From Chitinophagaceae bacterium PMP191F (GTDB lineage Bacteria > Bacteroidota > Bacteroidia > Chitinophagales > Chitinophagaceae), in contig LGYU01000003.1 in the NCBI GenBank assembly GCA_001302245.1, forward strand, positions 1 through 64,000: a stretch of 64,000 nucleotides of DNA, written 5' to 3'. The first letter of the stretch is position 1; each line of letters opens with the position of its first letter. The notes below the pieces were generated by a model, which saw only the letters and a list, made by a program, of their open reading frames with translations, had not been told where the DNA came from and did not search any database. Below, piece after piece: positions 16,776-23,701 of the stretch. The position numbers and the translations under genes were made by a program.

Positions 16776-17765
16776 TTAGTCTAGCAGTCCTCTGTACCTG
16801 TCATTTACCTGTACGCCTTTCAGCTTACCGCTATCCCTGTTGTTATCCAGCGCATCACGGGTATAGTTGAAATCACTGTGCAGATCAAAACGATTGATGA
16901 GTTCAATGGCCTGGGCAGATTTTGCTTTGTCTTCCAGCACACGGTCATCCATAAACCTTGATGTAACATCAATGGCCGATTTGATATGCCCGATCTTTTC
17001 ACCAATCCTTTCTTTCAGTATCGCCAGTGCTTTTTCTGCATCCCTGTTCAGATCATCATCACCTTTAAAGGCTTTCATGGCACTACTTACAGCAGACAGA
17101 CCGGTAGTGACAGAATAGTACAGGTCTTTCTTGGCTTCCAGGTCCAGTTTTGCGTCTTCCAGCATAATGCCGCTTTCTTCATACGCCATATCGGCAAATC
17201 TTACCAGTTTGTCCAGGTCGCCTACAATGGGCGTTACATTGTCAATGTATTCGCGGCAGCGTAGTACGTTGTTGGCGTACAGATCTACCTGGCGTGGATT
17301 ACCTTTTTCAGTCTGCAGTATCTTTACTTTCTGCGCGTTCAGTTGCAGTTCTTTTTCTTTCTCCTGCAGCTTACCCATCAGTTCACTTTGCTTGCCCTTT
17401 AACCGGGCAGATTGTTTGAACAGCGTATTCCTGTCTGCATAGCCCTGGTCAATTTTGGCTTGCAGAATATTGAACGGGTTCAGTTCAATGGCAAGACCAA
17501 TGGTGTAGTTGGCAATGAACGCTGAAAAGTATTTCAGTGCTCTCCAGAATTTTTTATTGGTTACTATCATCAGTAACGTACCCAACACCACACCACCTAT
17601 CACCAGGTTTACCAGGTTCCATGTTACGGTAACCAGCCAGGGCAATACGTAGGTAAGAAATCCATACGCCAGTCCGGCTGCCAGTGAAATACCGATTACT
17701 GCTATGGCAATATTTTTAGGCTCCGATAGCCAGGCTGTTTTTTTTGTTGTTTGCATGTTGTTCAT
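16776..17765 (-). CDS. Membrane protein with long cytoplasmic coiled coil (PspA-like helical region)
   Basis: A 329-residue protein. Two adjacent transmembrane helices lie at about 17-38 and 42-66, followed by a hydrophobic hairpin-like segment (ALKYFSAFIANYTIGLAIEL). Residues 100-290 are almost fully helical with heptad patterning (LKGKQSELMGKLQEKEKELQL), and the style recalls PspA/IM30 or TelA-type stress proteins, without clear homology. The upstream gene ends 14 bases before it, so the two are co-transcribed. It probably couples the ABC machine to a cytoplasmic partner. Met1 or Met4 could be the start. Confidence 0.72.
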   Translation of the reverse strand: MNNMQTTKKTAWLSEPKNIAIAVIGISLAAGLAYGFLTYVLPWLVTVTWNLVNLVIGGVVLGTLLMIVTNKKFWRALKYFSAFIANYTIGLAIELNPFNILQAKIDQGYADRNTLFKQSARLKGKQSELMGKLQEKEKELQLNAQKVKILQTEKGNPRQVDLYANNVLRCREYIDNVTPIVGDLDKLVRFADMAYEESGIMLEDAKLDLEAKKDLYYSVTTGLSAVSSAMKAFKGDDDLNRDAEKALAILKERIGEKIGHIKSAIDVTSRFMDDRVLEDKAKSAQAIELINRFDLHSDFNYTRDALDNNRDSGKLKGVQVNDRYRGLLD

Positions 17766-17779
17766 GGTTATGTGTTTTG

Positions 17780-18406
17780 TTATGACAGATATTGTTTTAT
17801 TTTTTCAACATCGTGCTGTATCCTTTTCTGCATGGTATCCAGTGCTTTTTTATAGCCACCGGTATTACTTTCTATTTTTTGTTCATTCTCCCTGACTTCT
17901 GCATCCAGCGATACTATTTTCTGTTGCAGGTTGCTGATTTCCTGCGTCAGTTGCTGAATACGTTCAGTAGCAGCAGCTACTTCCTGTTTACGGGCATGTA
18001 CTTTTTCTTCCAGCGCTACCGAAACAGTTGACAGAAAGTTTTCCGCATCTGTATCCAGTATCTGCTGGTATTCGTTTGCTGTTGACAGTAAGCGCTGCCT
18101 GTCAAGCCCCTGCACCTGCAATCCTGCAAATGCGGCACAATAGCGTGCCCGTTCATCAGGTATGCTTTGCATAGCCTCGATCATCTTTGAAAACTCGAAA
18201 TAGTCGGGCCCCGGAATGTTTGCTTCTTTAAACAACCTGTCAAAATAGTCCCTGAACTTATCTCCGGTATCATGCCATGGAGCATGACCATCTTTTACAA
18301 CAGGGAAGGAAGCAGGATCGGGTACTGCCGGTTTTTCTGTAACAGGTTTGCTGTTATCAGATACTTCCACAAAAGCCGACAGGATCTTTTTGCCAATACT
18401 GGCCAT
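17780..18406 (-). CDS. Cytoplasmic coiled-coil protein, first gene of the five-gene cluster
   Basis: A 208-residue soluble protein of no family I recognise. The N-terminal 30 residues are low-complexity. A compact helical domain follows at about 45-110 (DTGDKFRDYFDRLFKEANIPGPDYFEF, IPDERARYCAAFAGL). A coiled coil of heptads runs from about 115 to 200. The ATG at 18406 gives a clean start (MASIGKKILSAFVEVSD). The longer frame adds 19 unlikely residues. It is separated by only 14 bases from the membrane coiled-coil gene, so the two products probably interact. Confidence 0.72.
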   Translation of the reverse strand: MASIGKKILSAFVEVSDNSKPVTEKPAVPDPASFPVVKDGHAPWHDTGDKFRDYFDRLFKEANIPGPDYFEFSKMIEAMQSIPDERARYCAAFAGLQVQGLDRQRLLSTANEYQQILDTDAENFLSTVSVALEEKVHARKQEVAAATERIQQLTQEISNLQQKIVSLDAEVRENEQKIESNTGGYKKALDTMQKRIQHDVEKIKQYLS

Positions 18407-18537
18407 AGTTGTAGGTTTTATTGTTAGTGAATAATGCTGTTGCCGGACATACCTTCCGGGCATAGCATTCCCATTACGTATACAACACCTGTTGCTTACG
18501 CATTCAGTGCTTCATGAAAAGACATAGCTTTCCTATT

Positions 18538-18558
18538 GCATAACCATGCAGGTTATGC
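18538..18558. promoter_or_regulatory. Palindrome upstream of the five-gene cluster
   Basis: The perfect inverted repeat GCATAACC-ATGCA-GGTTATGC has a further GTTATGCCG at 18571-18579. It lies about 130-150 bases upstream of the first gene and is a possible operator. This is inference from symmetry only. Confidence 0.35.
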
Positions 18559-18591
18559 CGCCTTGTTGTGTTATGCCGTAAAAAGGGATTA

Positions 18592-18780
18592 CTATGGCAC
18601 CAATAACAGGCCGGTATTTACCGTCAGCTTACAAAAAGCCTTTGCGGTACTACGCACAGGTGCTAACACCTGTTTTGCGGCAGCAGTTTTCTTTTTAGTA
18701 TACTTATTTCCGTTATACCTTCCGGCATGCAATAGCAGTGCCGTGCTGATAATTACAGCCAGTAATGGTTGCATGATCAA
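18592..18780 (-). CDS. Possible small secreted protein (uncertain)
   Basis: A 62-residue frame that begins with a signal-peptide-like stretch (MIMQPLLAVIISTALLLHAG) and continues with a basic region. It lies upstream of the five-gene cluster on the same strand. There is no recognisable family, and the opposite strand is also open. It may be a chance frame. Confidence 0.25.
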   Translation of the reverse strand: MIMQPLLAVIISTALLLHAGRYNGNKYTKKKTAAAKQVLAPVRSTAKAFCKLTVNTGLLLVP

Positions 18781-19323
18781 CGATTGATTGATTGTGTGTA
18801 ATAGAATAGCCGCAATACCTTTCAGGCAGTACGCAAACTCGGTGAAATCTTTACTGTTTTTGGAGAAGACTACAGGCTGGAGAATTCCGGTGGTTTAACC
18901 CTTTGACGATAACGGGCAAACAAAAATTCCAGATATGTGTGACTCATAGTCGGTGGAGATATACTCCTGTTTGATTTGATGTATCAAAGATATTGGGGTT
19001 TAACGTTTTGTTATAGCCGAATAGGGACAAGCGGGACTTGCGTTCATAAGAGCGGCAAAGCATGAATGATGAACGGCAATATACTGGTCTCGGCGGCCTT
19101 ATACTGGTTTAAGCGGCACCGGTGCTTGCAGCCGGTTGCGGGCCCTGATGAGAGATATCATAATGTTCTGTATTGATGCATAATGAACTGATAATGACCT
19201 GGCAGATGTTCGCAAAGAAAAACAGTTGTATATGTTACCGGTGGAAAGAAGGATATAAATCATGGCGGATACCATGATTTTCTTTTACGGCATACTACAG
19301 TTTTGCATTAAAATAATTCAATC
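18781..19323. other. Long non-coding stretch upstream of DUF4345 gene
   Basis: I find no convincing gene. The stretch contains a 20-base tandem repeat (19081-19120) and a short plus-strand open stretch of 35 codons ending in TGA at about 18906, which I cannot assign. It must hold the promoter of the DUF4345 gene (a near-match TACAGTTTTG lies just before it). Confidence 0.5.
19081..19120. repeat. Two tandem copies of a 20-base unit
   Basis: 19081-19100 and 19101-19120 share ATACTGGT at the start and GCGGC in the middle, about 14 of 20 positions. Two sites spaced by two helical turns would suit a dimeric regulator. It lies about 200 bases upstream of the DUF4345 gene. Confidence 0.45.
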
Positions 19324-19728
19324 ATGTACGAGAGCAAGTTTGTAAAAATTACATCGATGTTATTGCTGGGCTTTTCAGCACTGGCTATTATGATGGTTGC
19401 CTTCATGGCATTTGGCAACCCACAGTCTGTAATGGACCTGGTACAGGTAAAGCTTCCCAATACAGATGCGTACAGCTCTATCAGGGGTGTGTATGGTGGT
19501 GTTGGTGTTACTATTGGTGTTACATTGATCTACCTGTTGCTGAAAGATCGTCGTAAGGGTTTGTGCTTTGCAGCCTTGTTATGGGGCGGATATGCAGTTT
19601 CCAGAAGCTTTACCATTGTGCTCGAAGGAGCGCTGGGTGCATTCGGAACACAATGGCTGATCATTGAAAGTATATTGTTTGTGCTCAGCATACTGTTGCT
19701 GTTAACTGGTTATCGTAGTAGAAAGTGA
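19324..19728 (+). CDS. DUF4345 integral membrane protein
   Basis: A 134-residue protein with four predicted membrane helices (MLLLGFSALAIMMVAFMAFG, GVYGGVGVTIGVTLIYLLL, GLCFAALLWGGYAVSRSFTIV, WLIIESILFVLSILLLLTGY). IRGVYGGVGVTIG and the order of spans match the DUF4345 family. The function is unknown. It is a single-gene unit with a long upstream region. Confidence 0.82.
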   Translation: MYESKFVKITSMLLLGFSALAIMMVAFMAFGNPQSVMDLVQVKLPNTDAYSSIRGVYGGVGVTIGVTLIYLLLKDRRKGLCFAALLWGGYAVSRSFTIVLEGALGAFGTQWLIIESILFVLSILLLLTGYRSRK

Positions 19729-19998
19729 TTGGATGGGCATGTGGCTATTTTGTAATTTTTCTTATACCTGTAGCTGATAACATTGCGCCCATAGGGGCGC
19801 ATAAACTTTGTTTCATTACAATTGCCGGTGGCATGGTTATATGGGCCAGGATCGTGTAAATGCAGTTCATAATAGGTGTATGGAATATCCAAATACCTGA
19901 AAGACAACCATGCACAGCGAAACCGCCCTGCCCGTGGGAGTTGTACGCCAACGATCTGCAATGACAGCAATATTGTTTACGAATTACGGGATTTTGTA

Positions 19999-20029
19999 TT
20001 TGCACTAACAGTTGTTAGTATTATCTTTG
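19999..20029 (+). promoter_or_regulatory. Bacteroidota-type promoter for thiolase gene
   Basis: TTTG (19999-20002), a 19-base spacer and TATCTTTG (20022-20029) match the TTTG-N19-TANNTTTG consensus exactly. Transcription would start about 20036, well downstream of the ATG of the longer frame. This fixes the thiolase start at 20071. Confidence 0.85.
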
Positions 20030-20070
20030 CATCCTGTCACGAAGTAATACGTAAACAAAAGTCAGGCTAT

Positions 20071-21261
20071 ATGAATAAACGCGAAGTTGTTATTGTTGCT
20101 GCAGTGCGTACTCCTATAGGAAGTTTTGGTGGTGCTTTGAAAGATTTTTCAGCCACACAACTGGGAGCCATTGCCATTAAAGGAGCGGTGGAAAAGGCAG
20201 GCATTCAACCCGCACAGGTACAGGATGTACTGATGGGCTGTGTAATACAGGCCAACCTGGGACAGGCACCTGCAAGACAGGCGGCTAAATTTGCCGGTTT
20301 GCCCAATGAAGTGAATTGTACTACTGTAAATAAAGTATGCGCCAGCGGCATGAAAGCTATTGCGCAGGCGGCGCAGAGCATTGTACTGGGTGATGCAGAT
20401 ATTGTTGTGGCCGGTGGTATGGAAAGCATGAGCAATGTACCTTTTTATGCAGACAGCATGCGCTGGGGCAACAAGTACGGCAATGCCACATTTGCTGATG
20501 GTTTGGTGAAAGATGGTCTGACAGATGTTTATGATGGCAAGGCCATGGGTAATGCTGCCGAACTCTGTGCCCGCGAATGCGGTATAAGCCGCGAAGACCA
20601 GGATGCATTTGCTATTTCCAGTTACCAGCGTTCACAGGAAGCCTGGAGCAGCGGCAAATTTGCCAATGAAATTGTACCGGTCTCTATTCCGCAACGTAAA
20701 GGAGATCCTGTACTGTTTGCAAAGGACGAAGAGCCTTTCAATGTGAAGTTTGATAAAATACCAGAGCTGAAACCTGCTTTTGAAAAGAATGGTACAGTAA
20801 CAGCTGCCAATGCAAGTACACTGAACGACGGTGCTGCTGCACTGGTACTGATGAGCCGCGAAAAAGCAGAGGAACTGGGTATTCAACCGCTTGCCAGGAT
20901 TGTTTCGTATGCAGATGCAGAACAAGCCCCCGAATGGTTTACTACCACACCTTCACTGGCTGTACCCAAAGCGGTAGCAAAAGCCGGTTTGAAGATGGAA
21001 GATATCAGCTACTGGGAACTGAACGAAGCATTTTCTGTAGTAGGTATTGAAAATACCAAACGCATGAAACTGGATCCGGCAAAAGTGAATGTGCATGGCG
21101 GGGCTGTTTCAATAGGGCATCCGTTAGGTTGCAGCGGCGCACGTATTATTGTAACCCTGTTGCACGTTTTGCAACAAAACAAGGCTCAGTATGGTGCTGC
21201 AGGCATCTGTAATGGTGGAGGCGGGGCCAGTGCAATGGTGATAGAAAACTTATCAAGATAG
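20071..21261 (+). CDS. Acetyl-CoA C-acyltransferase (thiolase)
   Basis: A 396-residue thiolase that condenses or cleaves acyl-CoA in fatty-acid or ketone metabolism. NKVCASGMKA carries the nucleophilic cysteine (about residue 91), and GGMESMSNVP, NEAFSV and NVHGGAVSIGHPLGCSGAR follow, with His and Cys in the GHP and GCSG motifs completing the active site. The ATG at 20071 is chosen because the family starts at KREVVIVAAVRTPIG and the promoter lies between the longer-frame ATG and this one. It has a terminator and appears monocistronic. Biosynthetic acetoacetyl-CoA thiolase and degradative thiolase cannot be separated by eye. Confidence 0.92.
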   Translation: MNKREVVIVAAVRTPIGSFGGALKDFSATQLGAIAIKGAVEKAGIQPAQVQDVLMGCVIQANLGQAPARQAAKFAGLPNEVNCTTVNKVCASGMKAIAQAAQSIVLGDADIVVAGGMESMSNVPFYADSMRWGNKYGNATFADGLVKDGLTDVYDGKAMGNAAELCARECGISREDQDAFAISSYQRSQEAWSSGKFANEIVPVSIPQRKGDPVLFAKDEEPFNVKFDKIPELKPAFEKNGTVTAANASTLNDGAAALVLMSREKAEELGIQPLARIVSYADAEQAPEWFTTTPSLAVPKAVAKAGLKMEDISYWELNEAFSVVGIENTKRMKLDPAKVNVHGGAVSIGHPLGCSGARIIVTLLHVLQQNKAQYGAAGICNGGGGASAMVIENLSR

Positions 21262-21288
21262 GATTGTTGTTTTAGTGTTTTACAGTTC

Positions 21289-21313
21289 AGCCCTGCGTAT
21301 GCGGGGCTTTTTT
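21289..21313 (+). terminator. Rho-independent terminator of thiolase gene
   Basis: AGCCCTGC, a GTAT loop and GCGGGGCT (one wobble) are followed by TTTTTT. Confidence 0.85.
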
Positions 21314-21348
21314 ATGCCGCATTGTTTCCTTTATTACCGGGCGTATTC

Positions 21349-21356
21349 TATATTTG
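21349..21356 (+). promoter_or_regulatory. TATATTTG -7 element for barrel-protein gene
   Basis: An exact TANNTTTG octamer lies 55 bases upstream of the ATG. The -33 side is weak (TTTC with a 20-base spacer). Confidence 0.6.
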
Positions 21357-21410
21357 AGCCGTTAATTTCTATTAAGTATAGCAACTTTAACCCTTAAACG
21401 ACTATTTGAA

Positions 21411-22007
21411 ATGAAAAAGATCGCCTTATCTCTGGTCTTATTCTTTGCAGTGAGTGCTGCTTTTTCTCAAACCTTCATGCATGGCGCAGGGGTAAACATT
21501 TTTGTAAGTAAAGTATCAGGAGCTGATGCCAGCGTATATGGCGGTTTCAGTTATTCACCCCGTGTTACCTTCCTGGAAACTGAAACGCTTTCATTGTCAG
21601 CAGGCATTCCCGTTAGTATCGGCCTGGCTGGCAGCTATTCTTACAACAGCAGTTATTATGGTTATGAAGAACAAAATTCACTGCGTTTTATGGTCAATGC
21701 ACCATTGATCGTTGACCTGAACATCGGTGCCGGTTCTACTAAAGAAAATGAAAGCCGTTTTGGCTTTTTTGTAGGTGGCGGTTTTGGTATTCACTATGGT
21801 GATTTTCTGGTGGAAAAACCCGATGGCTATGGCTATACCTACCAGGCTAAAGCATCTTCTACAGTGTATGGTCCTGCGGGCAACGTTGGTTTCCGTATTG
21901 CTGTGGGCAGTCACATGAAAAATATCGAAACAAAGCTTTCCTATATGAAAGGCATTAATGATTTCAAACCTACTATTGGTGGTGTTACGGTATCATTTAA
22001 CTTTTAA
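21411..22007 (+). CDS. Outer-membrane beta-barrel-like protein
   Basis: A 198-residue exported protein with the signal peptide MKKIALSLVLFFAVSAAFSQ. The mature part is Gly/Tyr/Phe-rich with alternating patterns (VYGGFSYSPRVTF, LRFMVNAPLIVDLNIGAG, FGFFVGGGFGIHYGDF) and ends in VSFNF, whose terminal aromatic residue is typical of a barrel signal for BamA. It is probably a small 8-strand porin-like barrel. The function is unknown. It is flanked by its own promoter and terminator. Confidence 0.8.
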   Translation: MKKIALSLVLFFAVSAAFSQTFMHGAGVNIFVSKVSGADASVYGGFSYSPRVTFLETETLSLSAGIPVSIGLAGSYSYNSSYYGYEEQNSLRFMVNAPLIVDLNIGAGSTKENESRFGFFVGGGFGIHYGDFLVEKPDGYGYTYQAKASSTVYGPAGNVGFRIAVGSHMKNIETKLSYMKGINDFKPTIGGVTVSFNF

Positions 22008-22029
22008 TAGCAATAGCTTTACATTATTA

Positions 22030-22055
22030 AAAAAGCGGGGAATGCCCCGCTTTTT
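22030..22055. terminator. Bidirectional rho-independent terminator
   Basis: The perfect arms AAAAAGCGGGG and CCCCGCTTTTT with an AATG loop lie between the convergent barrel and SRPBCC genes and can serve both. Confidence 0.88.
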
Positions 22056-22080
22056 GTTTGGTACTTATCCATAGCTATAC

Positions 22081-22524
22081 TCAATTATTTTCAGCCAGTT
22101 GTTTTAACAGTGCCAGCGCTTTGGGCCATGTATTGGTAAAATAATCCAGGAATTCCTTTGTAATATCCATATCTATCGTAAGCTCTGTTACACCATTCAC
22201 AGCCCGAAGGGTATAGTTTTCATGCGCACCTGCCCATCCTTTTACAGCATCACTGCTGGTATCTTCCACGCCGTTGTTCATTAACCCAATATGTTTAAAG
22301 GACATATACTCATTGGGCTTGTTCTCTTCAATGATGGCTATCATCCCTGCATTTTTATCATCCAGGAATAACACCCGGGTTCCTTTTTTCCAGTGATCTG
22401 TTTCAACCCTCGATCCTTCTGAAAAGGCAGCGGTCCATTTGCGGTAAGACGCGTCATTCCATAAGGTTTCCCACACTTTTTCGCGGGGAGCATTGATTGT
22501 AATCGTAAATTCTTTTTTTTCCAT
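22081..22524 (-). CDS. SRPBCC/AHSA1-domain protein
   Basis: A 147-residue START-like lipid- or ligand-binding fold: FTITINAPREKVWETLWNDASYRKWTAAF at the N-terminus, then GTRVLFLDD and a C-terminal helix (FLDYFTNTWPKALALLKQLA). The AHSA1-like group has diverse roles. No catalytic residues are known. It is a single gene with a divergent GNAT neighbour. Confidence 0.85.
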   Translation of the reverse strand: MEKKEFTITINAPREKVWETLWNDASYRKWTAAFSEGSRVETDHWKKGTRVLFLDDKNAGMIAIIEENKPNEYMSFKHIGLMNNGVEDTSSDAVKGWAGAHENYTLRAVNGVTELTIDMDITKEFLDYFTNTWPKALALLKQLAENN

Positions 22525-22659
22525 GGCTTGTTTGTTTTACCAAAATTGTGTCTTTTATTCCTGTTACAGGAGGGGCAGTGACGACTATTAAGGGGGAAAT
22601 TGCGACACCTGCCAACGTGCTGCATACATACCAATGCGTATAAAGTATTAATTTGCAGC

Positions 22660-23175
22660 ATGAACGAAGTGATCATACGTGAGGCAACCGCAGCAGACGC
22701 ATTTGTGATTGCAGATCTTAGCCATCGTACATTTTACGACACCTTTGCGGCAGTGAACACGGCTGCCAATATGGATAAATTCTTTGCAGAACAATTCAGG
22801 CACGAAGACCTGGTACGCGAAGTAGGGCTTCCCGGTAATATCTTTCTGCTGGTATTGCGCAACAATACCCCTGTTGGCTATACGCTTTTACGCGAAGGAG
22901 CGTATGCTGCACCCGGCAATACAGATGCTATAGAGATTGTACGTATCTACCTGGACAAGACCGAACAGGGAAAAGGAACAGGCAGCATGTTGATGCAATA
23001 TTGTATTGACCTGGCTGTTCAATTGAAAAAAAATATAATATGGCTGGGCGTGTGGGAACACAACACAACCGCTATTGCATTTTACCACAGATGGGGGTTT
23101 GAACAGGTTGGTTCACACGTTTTTATGCTGGGAGATGATGAACAAACTGACTGGTTAATGAAAAAGGAGCTGTAA
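22660..23175 (+). CDS. GNAT-family N-acetyltransferase
   Basis: A 171-residue acetyl-CoA-dependent acetyltransferase. IREATAADAFVIADLSHRTFYDTFA is the N-terminal strand-helix, and VRIYLDKTEQGKGTGSMLMQ carries the acetyl-CoA pyrophosphate loop (QGKGTG). WLGVWEHNTTAIAFYHRWGF is the C-terminal motif B region. The substrate (a small molecule or an N-terminal protein amine) is unknown. The ATG at 22660 is chosen because the domain begins there. A 20-codon extension upstream lacks homology. Confidence 0.88.
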   Translation: MNEVIIREATAADAFVIADLSHRTFYDTFAAVNTAANMDKFFAEQFRHEDLVREVGLPGNIFLLVLRNNTPVGYTLLREGAYAAPGNTDAIEIVRIYLDKTEQGKGTGSMLMQYCIDLAVQLKKNIIWLGVWEHNTTAIAFYHRWGFEQVGSHVFMLGDDEQTDWLMKKEL

Positions 23176-23220
23176 TACAACGTTTTTCCGGGTAATAATG
23201 TCATGCTGCAAACTACTGCT

Positions 23221-23568
23221 ATGCATTTCGTTCATACATTACTGATCATAACACTGGCGTTTACTGCAATGACCGCCTGCAAAAAAAGCAATACTACAAA
23301 TGATGACAGCAATTGCTCTTCGTTTATGAGCCAGGAAACCATTCGCGCCATCAGCCTGCAGCCCGCCATCATTCAACAGGAAGGTGACCTGTTTTTCGTT
23401 GTAGAAGAAGGTGCCATTGACAAGAAATTACGTCCCTGTTATCTTACGCAGGACCTGCGCGTACATAACCTGAAAGTGGTGGTAACAGGTGAGGTAAAAA
23501 AATCATCTTTCTTATCATCTTATTGCTGTGCAGACGCTCTGCTGATCCTTAAGATCGCACGAAGATAA
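23221..23568 (+). CDS. Small hypothetical lipoprotein
   Basis: A 115-residue protein with a lipoprotein signal (MHFVHTLLIITLAFTAMTAC, lipobox TAC) followed by KKSNTTNDDSN. The mature region includes four further cysteines (NCSS, RPCYL, YCCAD) that could form disulfides. An ATG at 23203 would add six residues. I do not recognise the family. Confidence 0.7.
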   Translation: MHFVHTLLIITLAFTAMTACKKSNTTNDDSNCSSFMSQETIRAISLQPAIIQQEGDLFFVVEEGAIDKKLRPCYLTQDLRVHNLKVVVTGEVKKSSFLSSYCCADALLILKIARR

Positions 23569-23701
23569 TTGTTCATATGTTGAACACCGTTGTAACTACA
23601 TGTCGCCCTGGAATGTTAAATTTCCAGGTGAGGATGTGTTTTTGATGTGATAATTATCAAAATACGTTGCATTTACACAATCTGCATTTTATTTTGCGAC
23701 C

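Noticed and set aside
18829-18908. A 35-codon plus-strand open stretch ending in TGA.
   Set aside because: It is too short and has no start codon or recognisable family.
19876-20070. The N-terminal 65-codon extension of the thiolase frame.
   Set aside because: An exact promoter (19999-20029) lies inside it, and the domain starts at 20071.
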